Below, in pieces: positions 16,760 through 25,540 of a DNA stretch of 64,000 nt. Location: positions 186,001-250,000 of the forward strand of contig NZ_JABBJF010000006.1 of NCBI RefSeq assembly GCF_014218705.1. Reading direction: 5' to 3'. Positions within the stretch are counted from its first letter, which is position 1. The number at the start of each line of letters is the position of its first letter. A model generated the notes under the pieces. The model was not told the origin of the DNA, made no database searches, and worked only from the letters and a program-made list of their open reading frames with translations. Both the position numbers and the translations under genes were made by a program. This stretch comes from Kluyvera sichuanensis (GTDB lineage: Bacteria; Pseudomonadota; Gammaproteobacteria; Enterobacterales; Enterobacteriaceae).

Positions 16760-18448
16760 ATGGCTGTCCAAAACAGGGACGTGAATAGGCGAAAGGCCTG
16801 GCCATTGGTCGCCATGCTGGCGTTGATTTATCTGCTGGTGATGCATCTGGTGATCGCCAATATGGGCGGCAGCGGCAGTGAACTCCCTACCTCGCTGTGG
16901 GTCTGGTTTTGCATGCTGCTTTTATTGGGCTGCGGCTGGCCCTGTTTTGTCCGCACCGCTATCGCCGTGGCTCCCGGTACCCGGCGCATTGTTGTGGGGG
17001 CGCTGCTGATGAGTCTGCCGCTGGCCTGGAGTCCTGAAGCGGGCTGGCGTCTTGATGCGCTGCCGCGTTTTGCCGGGCTGTGGGCGGGCGTGCTGCTGCT
17101 ACTGTTGTTGACGCATGTGAGATTCAGCGCACGCCAGCGGCAAACGCTGCTGTATTTGTTGGTGATAGCCGGGCTGATTCAGGCGGTATACAGCCTGCTG
17201 GGACTGCATCTGCCTACCGTCCTCCCCGGGTTTGAACAACAGGTGCTTGCCGCCGCGCCGGGAAATATCAGTGTCTTTCAGCAGCGCAACGTTGCCGGGT
17301 CGTTTCTGGCCTGCGGCGGCGCGGTGGGGTTGTATAGTCTCGGTTCACCGTTTTTCTGCACTCGATATCCGCGAAGGGAGGCCGCGCGAATCGCTGCCAT
17401 CAGCGTGGCGGTGATGGTGTTGTTCTGGGCGTTAACCGAGATTCCCTCGCGCATCGGCTGGCTAAGCGCGATTTGCGTTTACGTTGGGATGGTATGTCTG
17501 CATTGGCAGGCCTCCCCGACCTGGCGGCGCGGGCTTCTACTGGGTGCTCCGGCGGTGGGCGTGGTTATTGGCGCGAGCCTGATGTCGCTCTCGTTTAGCG
17601 AGGCGCTGGCGCAGCATGATGGTTCGACCCTTCAGCGGCTGATGATTTTACGCGAAACCCTACGCATGATTGCGCTGCACCCGTTCGCGGGTTGGGGCTA
17701 CGGCAGCTACGTCTGGCACTTCAGCCATTTTATCGCCGATCGTGCGACGCCGATTGCCAATGGTTGCAGCATTATTCCCCACCCACACAATGAACTGCTC
17801 TACTGGTGGGTGGAAGGCGGACTGGTGGCGCTGATGGGGCTAATGCTGCTGGCGTGGGCCGGCATGACTCTTTTCTTCCGCACGACAAACCGTCAGATGC
17901 TGTCGCTGCTGTTCTGCCTGCTGCCGCTGTTGCTGCATACTCAAGTGGAATACCCGTTTTATCAGTCAGCAACGCACTGGCTGACGTTTATTATGCTGCT
18001 CAGCCTTGCCGCCGGAGAAGGCCCGCTCGTACGTGCGTTCAGCGGTCGCTGGTTGCCCTATTTTTCGGCGCTGGTGATGATTGCCGTTTGTGCTGGCGCA
18101 TTTACGCTATTAGCGACCCTACGCCAGCAGTCGGTATTAACGGATTTTGAGCAGACGCCCGAAAAATATTATCGCCAGGTATTGGCGCTACGTGAAAGCG
18201 GGCTGGAGACGGCACGTTTCAGAAAAGACCGCGCGCTGGCGCTGATTGTGGAATATCAGCAAACCGGGAATCGACAGGCGCTATCGATGTATATATCACA
18301 GGCAACCCGCTGGCTTAATTTATGGGTTGATGCCGATATGTACAATAATGTGATCAATGTCGATTTTTTTATGGGTAACGCAATTGCCGGCAAAGCATTT
18401 AAATCGGAAGCGGAAAGAATATTTATTGATGATAATCGTTTTCAATAA
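16760..18448 (+). CDS. PglL/Wzy_C-type O-oligosaccharyltransferase, last gene of the pilus operon
   Basis: A 562-residue inner-membrane protein with about 12 hydrophobic segments and a C-terminal soluble tail of about 130 residues. The block PHPHNELLYWWVEGG (H341, H343, N344, E352 region) is the Wzy_C signature loop in which PglL has its essential histidine (H349 in Neisseria). The block FQQRNVAGSFLACGG resembles the PglL_A segment, and the tail resembles Wzy_C_2. Family members transfer a lipid-linked glycan to Ser/Thr of periplasmic proteins (PglL) or to lipid A core (WaaL). No other glycan gene is near, and the 4-bp gap to the chaperone places it in the pilus operon, so pilin glycosylation is the likely role. 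That role is inference. Confidence 0.8.
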   Translation: MAVQNRDVNRRKAWPLVAMLALIYLLVMHLVIANMGGSGSELPTSLWVWFCMLLLLGCGWPCFVRTAIAVAPGTRRIVVGALLMSLPLAWSPEAGWRLDALPRFAGLWAGVLLLLLLTHVRFSARQRQTLLYLLVIAGLIQAVYSLLGLHLPTVLPGFEQQVLAAAPGNISVFQQRNVAGSFLACGGAVGLYSLGSPFFCTRYPRREAARIAAISVAVMVLFWALTEIPSRIGWLSAICVYVGMVCLHWQASPTWRRGLLLGAPAVGVVIGASLMSLSFSEALAQHDGSTLQRLMILRETLRMIALHPFAGWGYGSYVWHFSHFIADRATPIANGCSIIPHPHNELLYWWVEGGLVALMGLMLLAWAGMTLFFRTTNRQMLSLLFCLLPLLLHTQVEYPFYQSATHWLTFIMLLSLAAGEGPLVRAFSGRWLPYFSALVMIAVCAGAFTLLATLRQQSVLTDFEQTPEKYYRQVLALRESGLETARFRKDRALALIVEYQQTGNRQALSMYISQATRWLNLWVDADMYNNVINVDFFMGNAIAGKAFKSEAERIFIDDNRFQ

Positions 18449-18450
18449 TT

Positions 18451-19137
18451 TCAGAAAGCGACCGGTAATTTATCCATAGCAATGAGCACACCGGATTTCA
18501 TTTCGATATAATTTCCTTTTTTCAATTCTGCAAGTACGTCCATAATCCGGCTGCGCGATATTCTGGTCCGGCGTTGAATAAAAGAGGAAACTTTAATTTG
18601 CAGCCGAATATCTTCCGGGTAAAGCCAGAGTTCCATCAGCAGCGAACGAATTTTGCTATAGGCATCGTTGCCGACCAGTTCGCTGTCGCGCGCGCTCATC
18701 ACCATGACGCGTTGGGCCAGAATACGGGAGATATCGTGCCATAAATTAAACTCATCGCACTTCTCAACAAACAGGTCTAACGGCACAATCCAGCCGGTGC
18801 AGTCGGTCTCTGCTCGAATATAGTGCTGTGGGCGCGCCTTAACATCATAATAAAGGCTATAGCCGTCAATAAGGCCCACGACGGTAGGGGCAAAAACGGT
18901 AGCCATATGCAGATCGATCTGGGCATGGCTTACGGAAAAGCAGCCGGTGGTCACCAGTAAAATAAACGCCGATTCACGATCGTTACTTAGTAACATTTTT
19001 GTCGACGCGTTTAGCGTAAATGCGGTGCCAAAAGGGGCCAGCACGTTGTGTAAATCCGTTATTGCCTTCAGCGGTTTAGTTTGCTGACTAAACTCAAAGG
19101 CGTGTAGCGGTCGGGACGAATCGTCTGATTGCGACAT
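18451..19137 (-). CDS. Winged-helix transcription regulator with cNMP-fold-like N-terminus (IprA/YaiV-like)
   Basis: A 228-residue protein. Residues about 25-125 have the spacing of a Crp/Fnr sensory barrel, without the residues that bind cyclic nucleotide. The C-terminus has a winged helix with recognition helix RISRSRIMDVLAELKKGNYIEM. It resembles the enterobacterial IprA/YaiV group, which I recall only in general terms. It converges on the oligosaccharyltransferase gene (2 bp between stops) and diverges from the LuxR-type regulator across 242 bases. The placement makes pilus control plausible. No ligand is suggested by the sequence. Confidence 0.65.
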   Translation of the reverse strand: MSQSDDSSRPLHAFEFSQQTKPLKAITDLHNVLAPFGTAFTLNASTKMLLSNDRESAFILLVTTGCFSVSHAQIDLHMATVFAPTVVGLIDGYSLYYDVKARPQHYIRAETDCTGWIVPLDLFVEKCDEFNLWHDISRILAQRVMVMSARDSELVGNDAYSKIRSLLMELWLYPEDIRLQIKVSSFIQRRTRISRSRIMDVLAELKKGNYIEMKSGVLIAMDKLPVAF

Positions 19138-19379
19138 CTTTTATTTCTCAATGGATATTATGAAAAGAAGTATAGCATGCCGAAATCGGATGATATAGCT
19201 GATGTTAATGATTGTTCTTGATTTATTTTTGCGAATGAGACTAATCCTTTTCTGTTGTCCGAAATAGTATTATTGGCGACAGGTGAGCGGGTCCAATTAT
19301 GGACATCGTGCTGTGTTGCAATAACATTTTATACTCATTAGCATTTTACGCTGGCTACTATTACCATGGAGTCGGCTAA

Positions 19380-19979
19380 ATGGAGGTTGTCAGTTACAGC
19401 GACAATATTTTTCTTAATTTGGGTATGAAGTCGATATTGAACTTCAGCGCGGCGAGTCCTCGCCAGTACAAATTAAATAATGCGGTTCTCGACTACATCA
19501 TTATCCTTAACGATCTGGATATTCGCCAGACGATCGACGCGCTTGGCGCAGAAGCAGCAAGGTTTCGACGAAAAAACGTCATGGTACTCACCGAGTCCAT
19601 TTCGCCGTTGATTGTCGGTTATTTATTGCGCAAATGCCGCGGCCTGGTGGCGTATAGTATTAAAAATAATCACTGTGAGCTACTGATTGATGCGCAAAGC
19701 GATGAGTCGCGCGATGACATTGAACAGGCGCACTACTTTTCGCTGTCGGATAACGAACTGTTTATTCTGCTGTCGCTCAGTATGGGTATGAAGCCAGAAT
19801 TATTAACGAAGATCACCGGGCGCTCGGAAAAACGCGTTAGCGCTATTAAGCGCGAGCTGATGAGTAAGTTAAATATTAAGAACAGTACTATTTTCTATGA
19901 TGTTATCAGGGCGCTGTTTGTGCCCGTCAGGCAAAGCACAATACCTCCCCGGCACAAATCGTCGCCCGCCAAAGCCTGA
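19380..19979 (+). CDS. LuxR-type helix-turn-helix regulator, FimW-like in size and context
   Basis: A 199-residue protein. The N-terminal part lacks the phospho-acceptor pattern of a true receiver. The C-terminal SLSDNELFILLSLSMGMKPELLTKITGRSEKRVSAIKRELMSKLNI is a LuxR/GerE DNA-binding helix-turn-helix. Length and lack of a receiver resemble FimW of Salmonella type 1 fimbriae. It lies just past the pilus cluster and diverges from the winged-helix regulator, so the two may share an operator region at 19138-19379, which is AT-rich. A role in pilus control is inferred from place and family. Confidence 0.65.
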   Translation: MEVVSYSDNIFLNLGMKSILNFSAASPRQYKLNNAVLDYIIILNDLDIRQTIDALGAEAARFRRKNVMVLTESISPLIVGYLLRKCRGLVAYSIKNNHCELLIDAQSDESRDDIEQAHYFSLSDNELFILLSLSMGMKPELLTKITGRSEKRVSAIKRELMSKLNIKNSTIFYDVIRALFVPVRQSTIPPRHKSSPAKA

Positions 19980-20062
19980 AGCACTCCAGCGCTATTCAGC
20001 CCGTTTTACGCCCGCTATACTCAGCGCATTTGGGGAATAATTTTCCCGTATTGGGAGGTAAC

Positions 20063-20989
20063 GTGGAACTGAATCGCATTGGCGATATTGCCGCCTTTAT
20101 CGCGGCGGTTGACGCCGGAAGCTACACTCGTGCAACGGCAAGCGTCGGTTTATCGCGCTCGGCGATTGGTAAAAGTATCACCCGTCTTGAGGCCCAGCTA
20201 GGCGTGCGCCTGCTGAACCGCACTACGCGCCAGCTCAGCCTGACCGAAGAAGGCTGCATTATGTATGAGCGCTGCAAACGCATTCTGGAAGACCTTGAAG
20301 CGGTGGATGATGCCATGGCGCTGCGCCGGGAAAAACCGACCGGCACCCTGCGTTTGACCGCGCCGCTCTCACTGGGGCAGCGCCATATTCTGCCGGTTAT
20401 TGACCGCTTTTTACGCGCCTGGCCCGCGCTACGCGCCGACGTGGTGTTTACCGACCGCTTTGTCGATCTGATTGACGAAGGGTTTGATATTGCTATTCGC
20501 ATTGGCGAACCCCGAGGCGATTCGCGTATTCTGACCCGCACCATTGGCACCCAGCATATGGTCACCTGCGCGTCACCGGCGTACCTGGCCGCGCGCGGCA
20601 CGCCGACGACGCCGCAGGCGCTGCGCCAGCACGATACCATTTTCTTTCGCAGCGCCGAGCGGCGTAGGAGCTGGCGCTACGCCACACCGGAGGGCGAATT
20701 TGTCTATGAAGGGCCGGGGCGTATTGATATCGATAGTTCAGAGGCGATGCTGTCGTCGGCGATTTCCGGCTTTGGCGTGATCCAGTTACCGGATTATCTG
20801 GCCGCCGACGCGATCGCCAAAGGAACGCTGGTGGCTATCCTCACTGAATTTAAGATCCCGCCGGATCCAGTGCGGATTATCTACCCCAGCAAACGCTACC
20901 TCTCGCCGCGTATTCGTGGTTTTGTCGATTTGATTGCCGAAGAGTGGCAAACGCTCGGCGTACCCTGGGAACGTGCTGGCCGCCTGTAG
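20063..20989 (+). CDS. LysR-family transcription regulator
   Basis: A 308-residue regulator. The N-terminal winged helix (IGDIAAFIAAVDAGSYTRAT ... VRLLNRTTRQLSLTEEG) and the effector-binding domain belong to the CrgA/YhjC-like branch. I chose the GTG at 20063 because GGGAGG lies 4 bases before it; a TTG at 20030 has no ribosome site. It is on the same strand as the flavin oxidoreductase gene 116 bp downstream, which it may control. No effector can be read from the sequence. Confidence 0.85.
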   Translation: MELNRIGDIAAFIAAVDAGSYTRATASVGLSRSAIGKSITRLEAQLGVRLLNRTTRQLSLTEEGCIMYERCKRILEDLEAVDDAMALRREKPTGTLRLTAPLSLGQRHILPVIDRFLRAWPALRADVVFTDRFVDLIDEGFDIAIRIGEPRGDSRILTRTIGTQHMVTCASPAYLAARGTPTTPQALRQHDTIFFRSAERRRSWRYATPEGEFVYEGPGRIDIDSSEAMLSSAISGFGVIQLPDYLAADAIAKGTLVAILTEFKIPPDPVRIIYPSKRYLSPRIRGFVDLIAEEWQTLGVPWERAGRL

Positions 20990-21105
20990 CCCTTTGGTTG
21001 TGCCTGGTGCGCCCCTGGTATGGGACGCACATTCCCCAATGTTTGTTTTAGTATGCGAATCATCGATGACCATCCCGGTCCTGTTATTTTCATTCTGGAG
21101 CAGAC

Positions 21106-22263
21106 ATGAAGGATTACCGTTTTCTAACACCCCTGACCTTGCCTAATGGCGTCGTACTGAAAAACCGCGTGGTGCTGCCGCCAATGACTGAGCAGATGTC
21201 TTTTGAAGACGGCTCGGTGACGGCGGAAGAGGTTCACTATATGCAGCAGCGTGCCGGTGGCGTGGGGCTGTTTATTACCCCGGTGGCCTATATCAACAAA
21301 GAGGGGAAAGGGTTTGAAGGCCAATTAGGCGTTGAAGACGATGGAAAAATCCCCGGGCTGGCAAAACTGGCGCAGGCGATTAAAGCGCGTGGGGCGAAAG
21401 CGATTCTGCAGATGTTTAGTGCCGGGCGGATGACCAACCAGTGGGTCACCCGTGGACGCCAACCGGTGAGCGCCAGCGCCGTTGCCGCGCCGCGCACCGG
21501 GGCGGAAGTCCCGCGTGAACTGACCGCCGACGAGGTGGTGAGCCTGATTAACGACTTTGCCGAGGCCACCCGCCGCGCCATTGAGGCCGGGTTTGACGGC
21601 ATTGAGCTGCACGGCGCCAATACCTACCTGCTACAGCAGTTTGTCTCGCCGCACTCCAACCGTCGTACCGACCAATGGGGCGGCACGCTGGATAAACGCC
21701 TCGCGCTGCCGCTGGCGGTGATTGAGGCGGTGATGAAGGTGAAACAGCAGCACGCGAACGCCGATTTCATCGTGGGCTACCGTCTGTCGCCGGAAGAGAT
21801 TGAGGAGCCGGGCATTACCCTCGATGACACCAAATATTTTGTCGGCAAATTACAGGATACGGCGCTCGACTATATCCACGTCTCGATGGGCTCCGTCTGG
21901 CGTCCTTCACTGCGCGATAAGCACAATACCGCGCCGATTATCACTCAGCTTAACGCGGTCAGCCCGCGTAAACCGATTATTGCTGTGGGTAATATCCGCA
22001 CCCCGGCGCAGGCGGAAGAGGTGATGCAAAGCGGCATTGACCTGGTGGCGCTGGGCCATCAGTTGATCATTGAACCGAACTGGGTGGAAAAAGTGCAGGC
22101 GGGCGATGAAGAGGCGATCCGCTATCAGCTACATGCCGCCGATCTGGCGCTGCTCGGTATCGCACCGCCGTTCCTCGAATTTATTCGTGATATGCCGGGC
22201 TTCGATATTCAGGGGCTGAACGATGAGGCGCAGCGTCAGATTGATAACGTGACCTACCTGTAA
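21106..22263 (+). CDS. Old yellow enzyme-family NADH:flavin oxidoreductase
   Basis: A 385-residue FMN-dependent TIM-barrel enzyme. The substrate-binding pair is H169 and N172 in GIELHGANTYLLQQF; SNRRTDQWGG and IIAVGNIRTPAQAE (phosphate-binding end) are the other family marks. It resembles the YqiG-like NADH-dependent group rather than NemA. Such enzymes reduce activated C=C bonds or nitro groups; the natural substrate is unknown. GGAG stands 6 bases before the ATG. It follows a LysR gene and converges on an AraC-type gene. Confidence 0.85.
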   Translation: MKDYRFLTPLTLPNGVVLKNRVVLPPMTEQMSFEDGSVTAEEVHYMQQRAGGVGLFITPVAYINKEGKGFEGQLGVEDDGKIPGLAKLAQAIKARGAKAILQMFSAGRMTNQWVTRGRQPVSASAVAAPRTGAEVPRELTADEVVSLINDFAEATRRAIEAGFDGIELHGANTYLLQQFVSPHSNRRTDQWGGTLDKRLALPLAVIEAVMKVKQQHANADFIVGYRLSPEEIEEPGITLDDTKYFVGKLQDTALDYIHVSMGSVWRPSLRDKHNTAPIITQLNAVSPRKPIIAVGNIRTPAQAEEVMQSGIDLVALGHQLIIEPNWVEKVQAGDEEAIRYQLHAADLALLGIAPPFLEFIRDMPGFDIQGLNDEAQRQIDNVTYL

Positions 22264-22272
22264 ACGTGCGGG

Positions 22273-23229
22273 TCACATCACTTCGGCGGCGGGCACGGCA
22301 CCGCGCAGCGCCCCCGGCGAGTGGCCCACCACGCGCTTAAACGCTCGGCTAAAGGCGGCAACGGAACCGTAGCCCAGACGCAGGGCGACGGTTTCAATGG
22401 CCTGCTGCTCCTGGCCGATATACTGGATAGCCAGCCGCATTCGCAGCTCGCCGAGGTATTTTGCCGGCGTCGTGCCGGTCGCCGAGAGAAAGCGTTCGGC
22501 AAACACCGAGCGTGACGTGCCCGCCTCTTTGGCGAGGTCCGCCACGCTCCAGTTCACCCCCGGCTGCTGGTGCATGGCGTAAATAGCCCGGCTCAGGCGC
22601 GGGTCGCGCAGTACCTGGATCCAGCCGGTGGCTTTACCACAGCCGCTCTCCACCCAGCCGCGCACGATCAGCGCCGCCACCACATCAGCGAGGCGGGCGA
22701 GAATACCGGCAAAGCCTACCTGTCGGCCCAGTGATTCCCGCTCCATCGCCGCCAGCAGCGCCTGAATTTCCGGACGTTCTGACATCAGGCTGCTGACCAT
22801 CATCACCTCTGGCATCGCTTTCACCAGCGGTTGCATGCCGCCCAATTCGAAATTCATACACCCGGTAAAGATAACCACGTTTTCGGCGTCCGGACAGGAC
22901 GGACAGTGGATGTCATGCACCTGGCTGCAGATAGGTTCGCTGGGGAAATCGGTAATCGGCGTCACGATGGCCGACTCGTCAGAAAGCAGGGCATGCCCCT
23001 CGCCGTTAGGGATAAACACCGCATCGCCGCTCTTCAGGGTAAAGCGCGCGCCGCTTTGCATTCGTAATAAGGCTGGCCCGCGGCTGACAAAATGGAACTG
23101 CGCCTTGCCGGGTACATCGCCGAAGGAGACGCCAAACGGCGCACTGGCTTCGAAGCGGCGATAGTTCACGCCGGAGAGACGCATGCCGCGCAGCAGTTCG
23201 CTAATCATATCAGGGGCATTCAGGGTCAT
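22273..23229 (-). CDS. AraC-family regulator with cupin sensory domain
   Basis: A 318-residue regulator. The N-terminal cupin (AraC_binding/cupin_6 type: GKAQFHFVSRGPALLRM, SGDAVFIPNGEGHALL) has an unusual Cys cluster, HDIHCPSCPDAENVVIFTGC, that might sense metal or thiol-reactive compounds. The C-terminal domain has two helix-turn-helices (NWSVADLAKEAGTSRSVFAERF; IETVALRLGYGSVAAFSRAFKR). It diverges from the exporter gene (115 bases between starts), the standard arrangement for a regulator and its target. The inducer is unknown. Confidence 0.87.
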   Translation of the reverse strand: MTLNAPDMISELLRGMRLSGVNYRRFEASAPFGVSFGDVPGKAQFHFVSRGPALLRMQSGARFTLKSGDAVFIPNGEGHALLSDESAIVTPITDFPSEPICSQVHDIHCPSCPDAENVVIFTGCMNFELGGMQPLVKAMPEVMMVSSLMSERPEIQALLAAMERESLGRQVGFAGILARLADVVAALIVRGWVESGCGKATGWIQVLRDPRLSRAIYAMHQQPGVNWSVADLAKEAGTSRSVFAERFLSATGTTPAKYLGELRMRLAIQYIGQEQQAIETVALRLGYGSVAAFSRAFKRVVGHSPGALRGAVPAAEVM

Positions 23230-23344
23230 TTTCGCAACTCCGGACGAATTATCAATAAATGAAGATTATCCATCATAGATCGTCCCGACGGAACTTTCTA
23301 TCCTTTGCGACAGCCATCACATTTTTATAACAGGAGATTCACCG

Positions 23345-24541
23345 ATGAATGCATCCGTCGCAGAGCGCGGGGCCATCGCCCCCGCAAAACCCGCCTGGCG
23401 CGCCGTGTGGGCGCTAGGTCTGGGAGTGTTTGGGTTGATTACCGCCGAGTTTCTGCCCGCCAGTCTGCTGACCCCGATGGCGGCAAGCCTGGGCGTGACC
23501 GAAGGCGTGGCCGGGCAGACCGTGACCGCCACCGCGCTTGTCGCACTGGTGACCGGGCTGCTGATTACTTCCGCCACCAAAAGCCTCGACCGCCGCTGGG
23601 TGCTGATGTTCTTTACCCTGATGCAGATTGTCTCCAGCCTGCTGGTGGCCTTTGCGCCGTCGTTACAGGTGCTGCTGCTGGGGCGCCTGCTGCTCGGCGT
23701 GGCCATTGGCGGATTCTGGGCCATGTCGACCGCCACCACCATGCGGCTCGTGCCCGCCAGCGATGTGCCAAAAGCGCTGTCGATTATCTTTGCCGGGGTG
23801 TCGATTGCCACCGTCGTTGCGGCCCCGCTGGGCAGCTATCTGGGTAGCCTGATTGGCTGGCGTAATGTGTTTATTCTCTGCGTGGTACCGGGCGTGCTGG
23901 CGCTGCTTTGGCAGGTGTGGGTGCTACCGTCGATGCGCCCTGAAAACGGCGGTAGCCTGCGCACGCTGCTGCACGTGCTGCGCCGCCCCGGCATGATTGG
24001 CGGGCTGTTGGCGACCATCTTTATCTTTAGCGGTCACTTCGCTTTCTTTACTTACCTGCGCCCGTTCCTTGAAACGGTAGGCCGTGCCAGCGTGGAGACC
24101 ATCTCGCTGATTCTGTTGGGCTTTGGTCTCGCTAACTTTATCGGCACGTCGATTGCCGGACATCTGCTGGCACGCAACCTGCGCCTGACGCTGGCGCTGG
24201 TGCCGTTCGGCATGGGCGTACTGGCGTTGCTGATGGTGGCCTTTGGACATCTGGCGTTGCTTGACGGTCTGCTGGTGACGCTGTGGGGCTTCGCCTTCGG
24301 GTTGGTGCCGGTTGGCTGGTCAACCTGGCTTGCCACAACCGTGCCGGACGAAGCGGAAAGTGCGGGCGGGCTGATGGTGGCGTCCATCCAGTTGGCTATT
24401 AGCGCAGGTGCGGCCGGGGGCGGTCTGGTGTTCGATCTAAATGGTGCCAGCGGTGTGTTTACCGTTAGCGGTGTGCTGCTGGTGGCGGCGATGGTGATGG
24501 TGTTTGCTGGGGTGCGGGTTAAGCCGGTGACGACGGAGTAG
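23345..24541 (+). CDS. MFS exporter, NepI-like (DHA1 group)
   Basis: A 398-residue 12-TM drug:H+ antiporter-type transporter. It follows E. coli NepI, the purine ribonucleoside exporter, along the whole length, for example EFLPASLLTPMA, GVAGQTVTATA, GGFWAMSTATTMRLVP, PLGSYLGSLIGWRNVF and LVPVGWSTW. GGAG is 8 bases before the ATG. The divergent AraC-type gene probably controls it. As a paralogue rather than the proven orthologue, its substrate could be nucleosides, arabinose-like sugars or toxic compounds. Confidence 0.83.
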   Translation: MNASVAERGAIAPAKPAWRAVWALGLGVFGLITAEFLPASLLTPMAASLGVTEGVAGQTVTATALVALVTGLLITSATKSLDRRWVLMFFTLMQIVSSLLVAFAPSLQVLLLGRLLLGVAIGGFWAMSTATTMRLVPASDVPKALSIIFAGVSIATVVAAPLGSYLGSLIGWRNVFILCVVPGVLALLWQVWVLPSMRPENGGSLRTLLHVLRRPGMIGGLLATIFIFSGHFAFFTYLRPFLETVGRASVETISLILLGFGLANFIGTSIAGHLLARNLRLTLALVPFGMGVLALLMVAFGHLALLDGLLVTLWGFAFGLVPVGWSTWLATTVPDEAESAGGLMVASIQLAISAGAAGGGLVFDLNGASGVFTVSGVLLVAAMVMVFAGVRVKPVTTE

Positions 24542-25219
24542 GAGGGCGGTAACCTTAATCTGAATGACATGTCGGTTTGGTGAAGGGTTCCGTTCACTTT
24601 ACGTTGGGTAGAATATGAGGATTTTGTACCGGTGAACGTGTTAAGGGGGATAACCGCATCCCCCTTAACAATCCCCGCGGCCCCGCAGGGAAATCGGTGC
24701 TTCGCACTGCGCTCGCCTACGAACTCCAGCCTGCGGCACGGCGAAACTCGACGTCCTGTCTCGGTTCGCCTCAGTCCGCCATCCATGGCGTCCTGACCTT
24801 GTCTTCCATTCTCCGGCTCGCCGATTTCCAGCGGGGACTCATCGGTTTCAGTGACTTTGGTTTTTGCTGTTAGCTAAAAGACCGCACGGTTTTGGGTGGC
24901 GTCTAAATCGCCGAAGCGTTCCCTGGAGGCCGGGTCAGCCCACAGGGACGTTGCCTCGCGCCCGACCCGAAGCCGAAAGGGATAAGCTGAGGGAACCACG
25001 AAGTGGCGATTTTGCCGCCAGAGCCCGGGGGTGCAGGGGGCGGCGGCGATTGGCCGCCCCTTGCGCGCTATCTGCGCCAGAGCAATTTATATGGCTGGCA
25101 CTGGAAGAGAGCGCAACAGAGTGATAAACCTGAATATATCGCCCCTTATCTGATCACTGTCACCACGAATTTGTGTATAAGAGACAATTTGAGGAGAGGG
25201 CTAGGGTGAGGGGGTGAAA
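24542..25219. repeat. Structured non-coding element with strong hairpins
   Basis: About 680 bases without a credible gene between the exporter and azlD. It holds a perfect 13-bp stem with a 6-base loop at 24639-24670 (TGTTAAGGGGGAT / ATCCCCCTTAACA) and an 8-bp GC stem at 25038-25061 (GGGGCGGC / GCCGCCCC). It also has several shorter GC palindromes, for instance near 24700-24720. The composition shifts from GC-rich to AT-rich after 25080. It looks like a multi-copy intergenic element of enterobacteria, perhaps transcribed, rather than a decayed protein gene. The end (25191-25215, GAGGAGAGGGCTAGGGTGAG) resembles half of a common enterobacterial palindrome. Confidence 0.45.
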
Positions 25220-25540
25220 TCAAGCCAACAAATAGCTCAACCCCATAAACGCTGCCATCCCCGCAATCACCGTGGCAAATAGACTGCGGCTGAGCGCCCC
25301 AACCAACGTTGCCACAACGGCGGCCAGCAGCGAAATGCTCAACCCACCGCTGGTTAACGCCGGTTTACCCACCAGTTCCGCGGCAATAATCGCCGACATA
25401 ATCGCCGCCGGAATAAAGCTCAGCCACTGCTGCAGCGCAGGCGGCATACGAAAACGTGATAACAGCAGCACCGGCACCACGCGCATCAACGCGGTGACCA
25501 GCGCCGAGGCGATAATCGCGAGCAGAATATTACGCTCCAT
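25220..25540 (-). CDS. AzlD-family branched-chain amino acid exporter subunit
   Basis: A 106-residue protein with four hydrophobic segments and the family pattern ALVTALMRVVPVLLLSRFRMP ... SFIPAAIMSAIIAAEL. I start it at the ATG at 25540, where the typical MERNILLAI begins; this overlaps the end of azlC by 11 bases, the usual arrangement. With AzlC it should form a two-part exporter of the YgaZH (L-valine) type, or one for other small amino acids. The exact substrate is unknown. Confidence 0.85.
   Translation of the reverse strand: MERNILLAIIASALVTALMRVVPVLLLSRFRMPPALQQWLSFIPAAIMSAIIAAELVGKPALTSGGLSISLLAAVVATLVGALSRSLFATVIAGMAAFMGLSYLLA

Noticed and set aside
19981-20062. TTG start at 20030 for the LysR gene
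   Set aside because: No ribosome site; the GTG at 20063 has GGGAGG and fits the family N-terminus.
24864-25124. 86-codon frame rich in Arg and Pro in the structured element
   Set aside because: No ribosome site; the codon pattern is that of non-coding GC-rich repeat sequence, and hairpins cross the frame.
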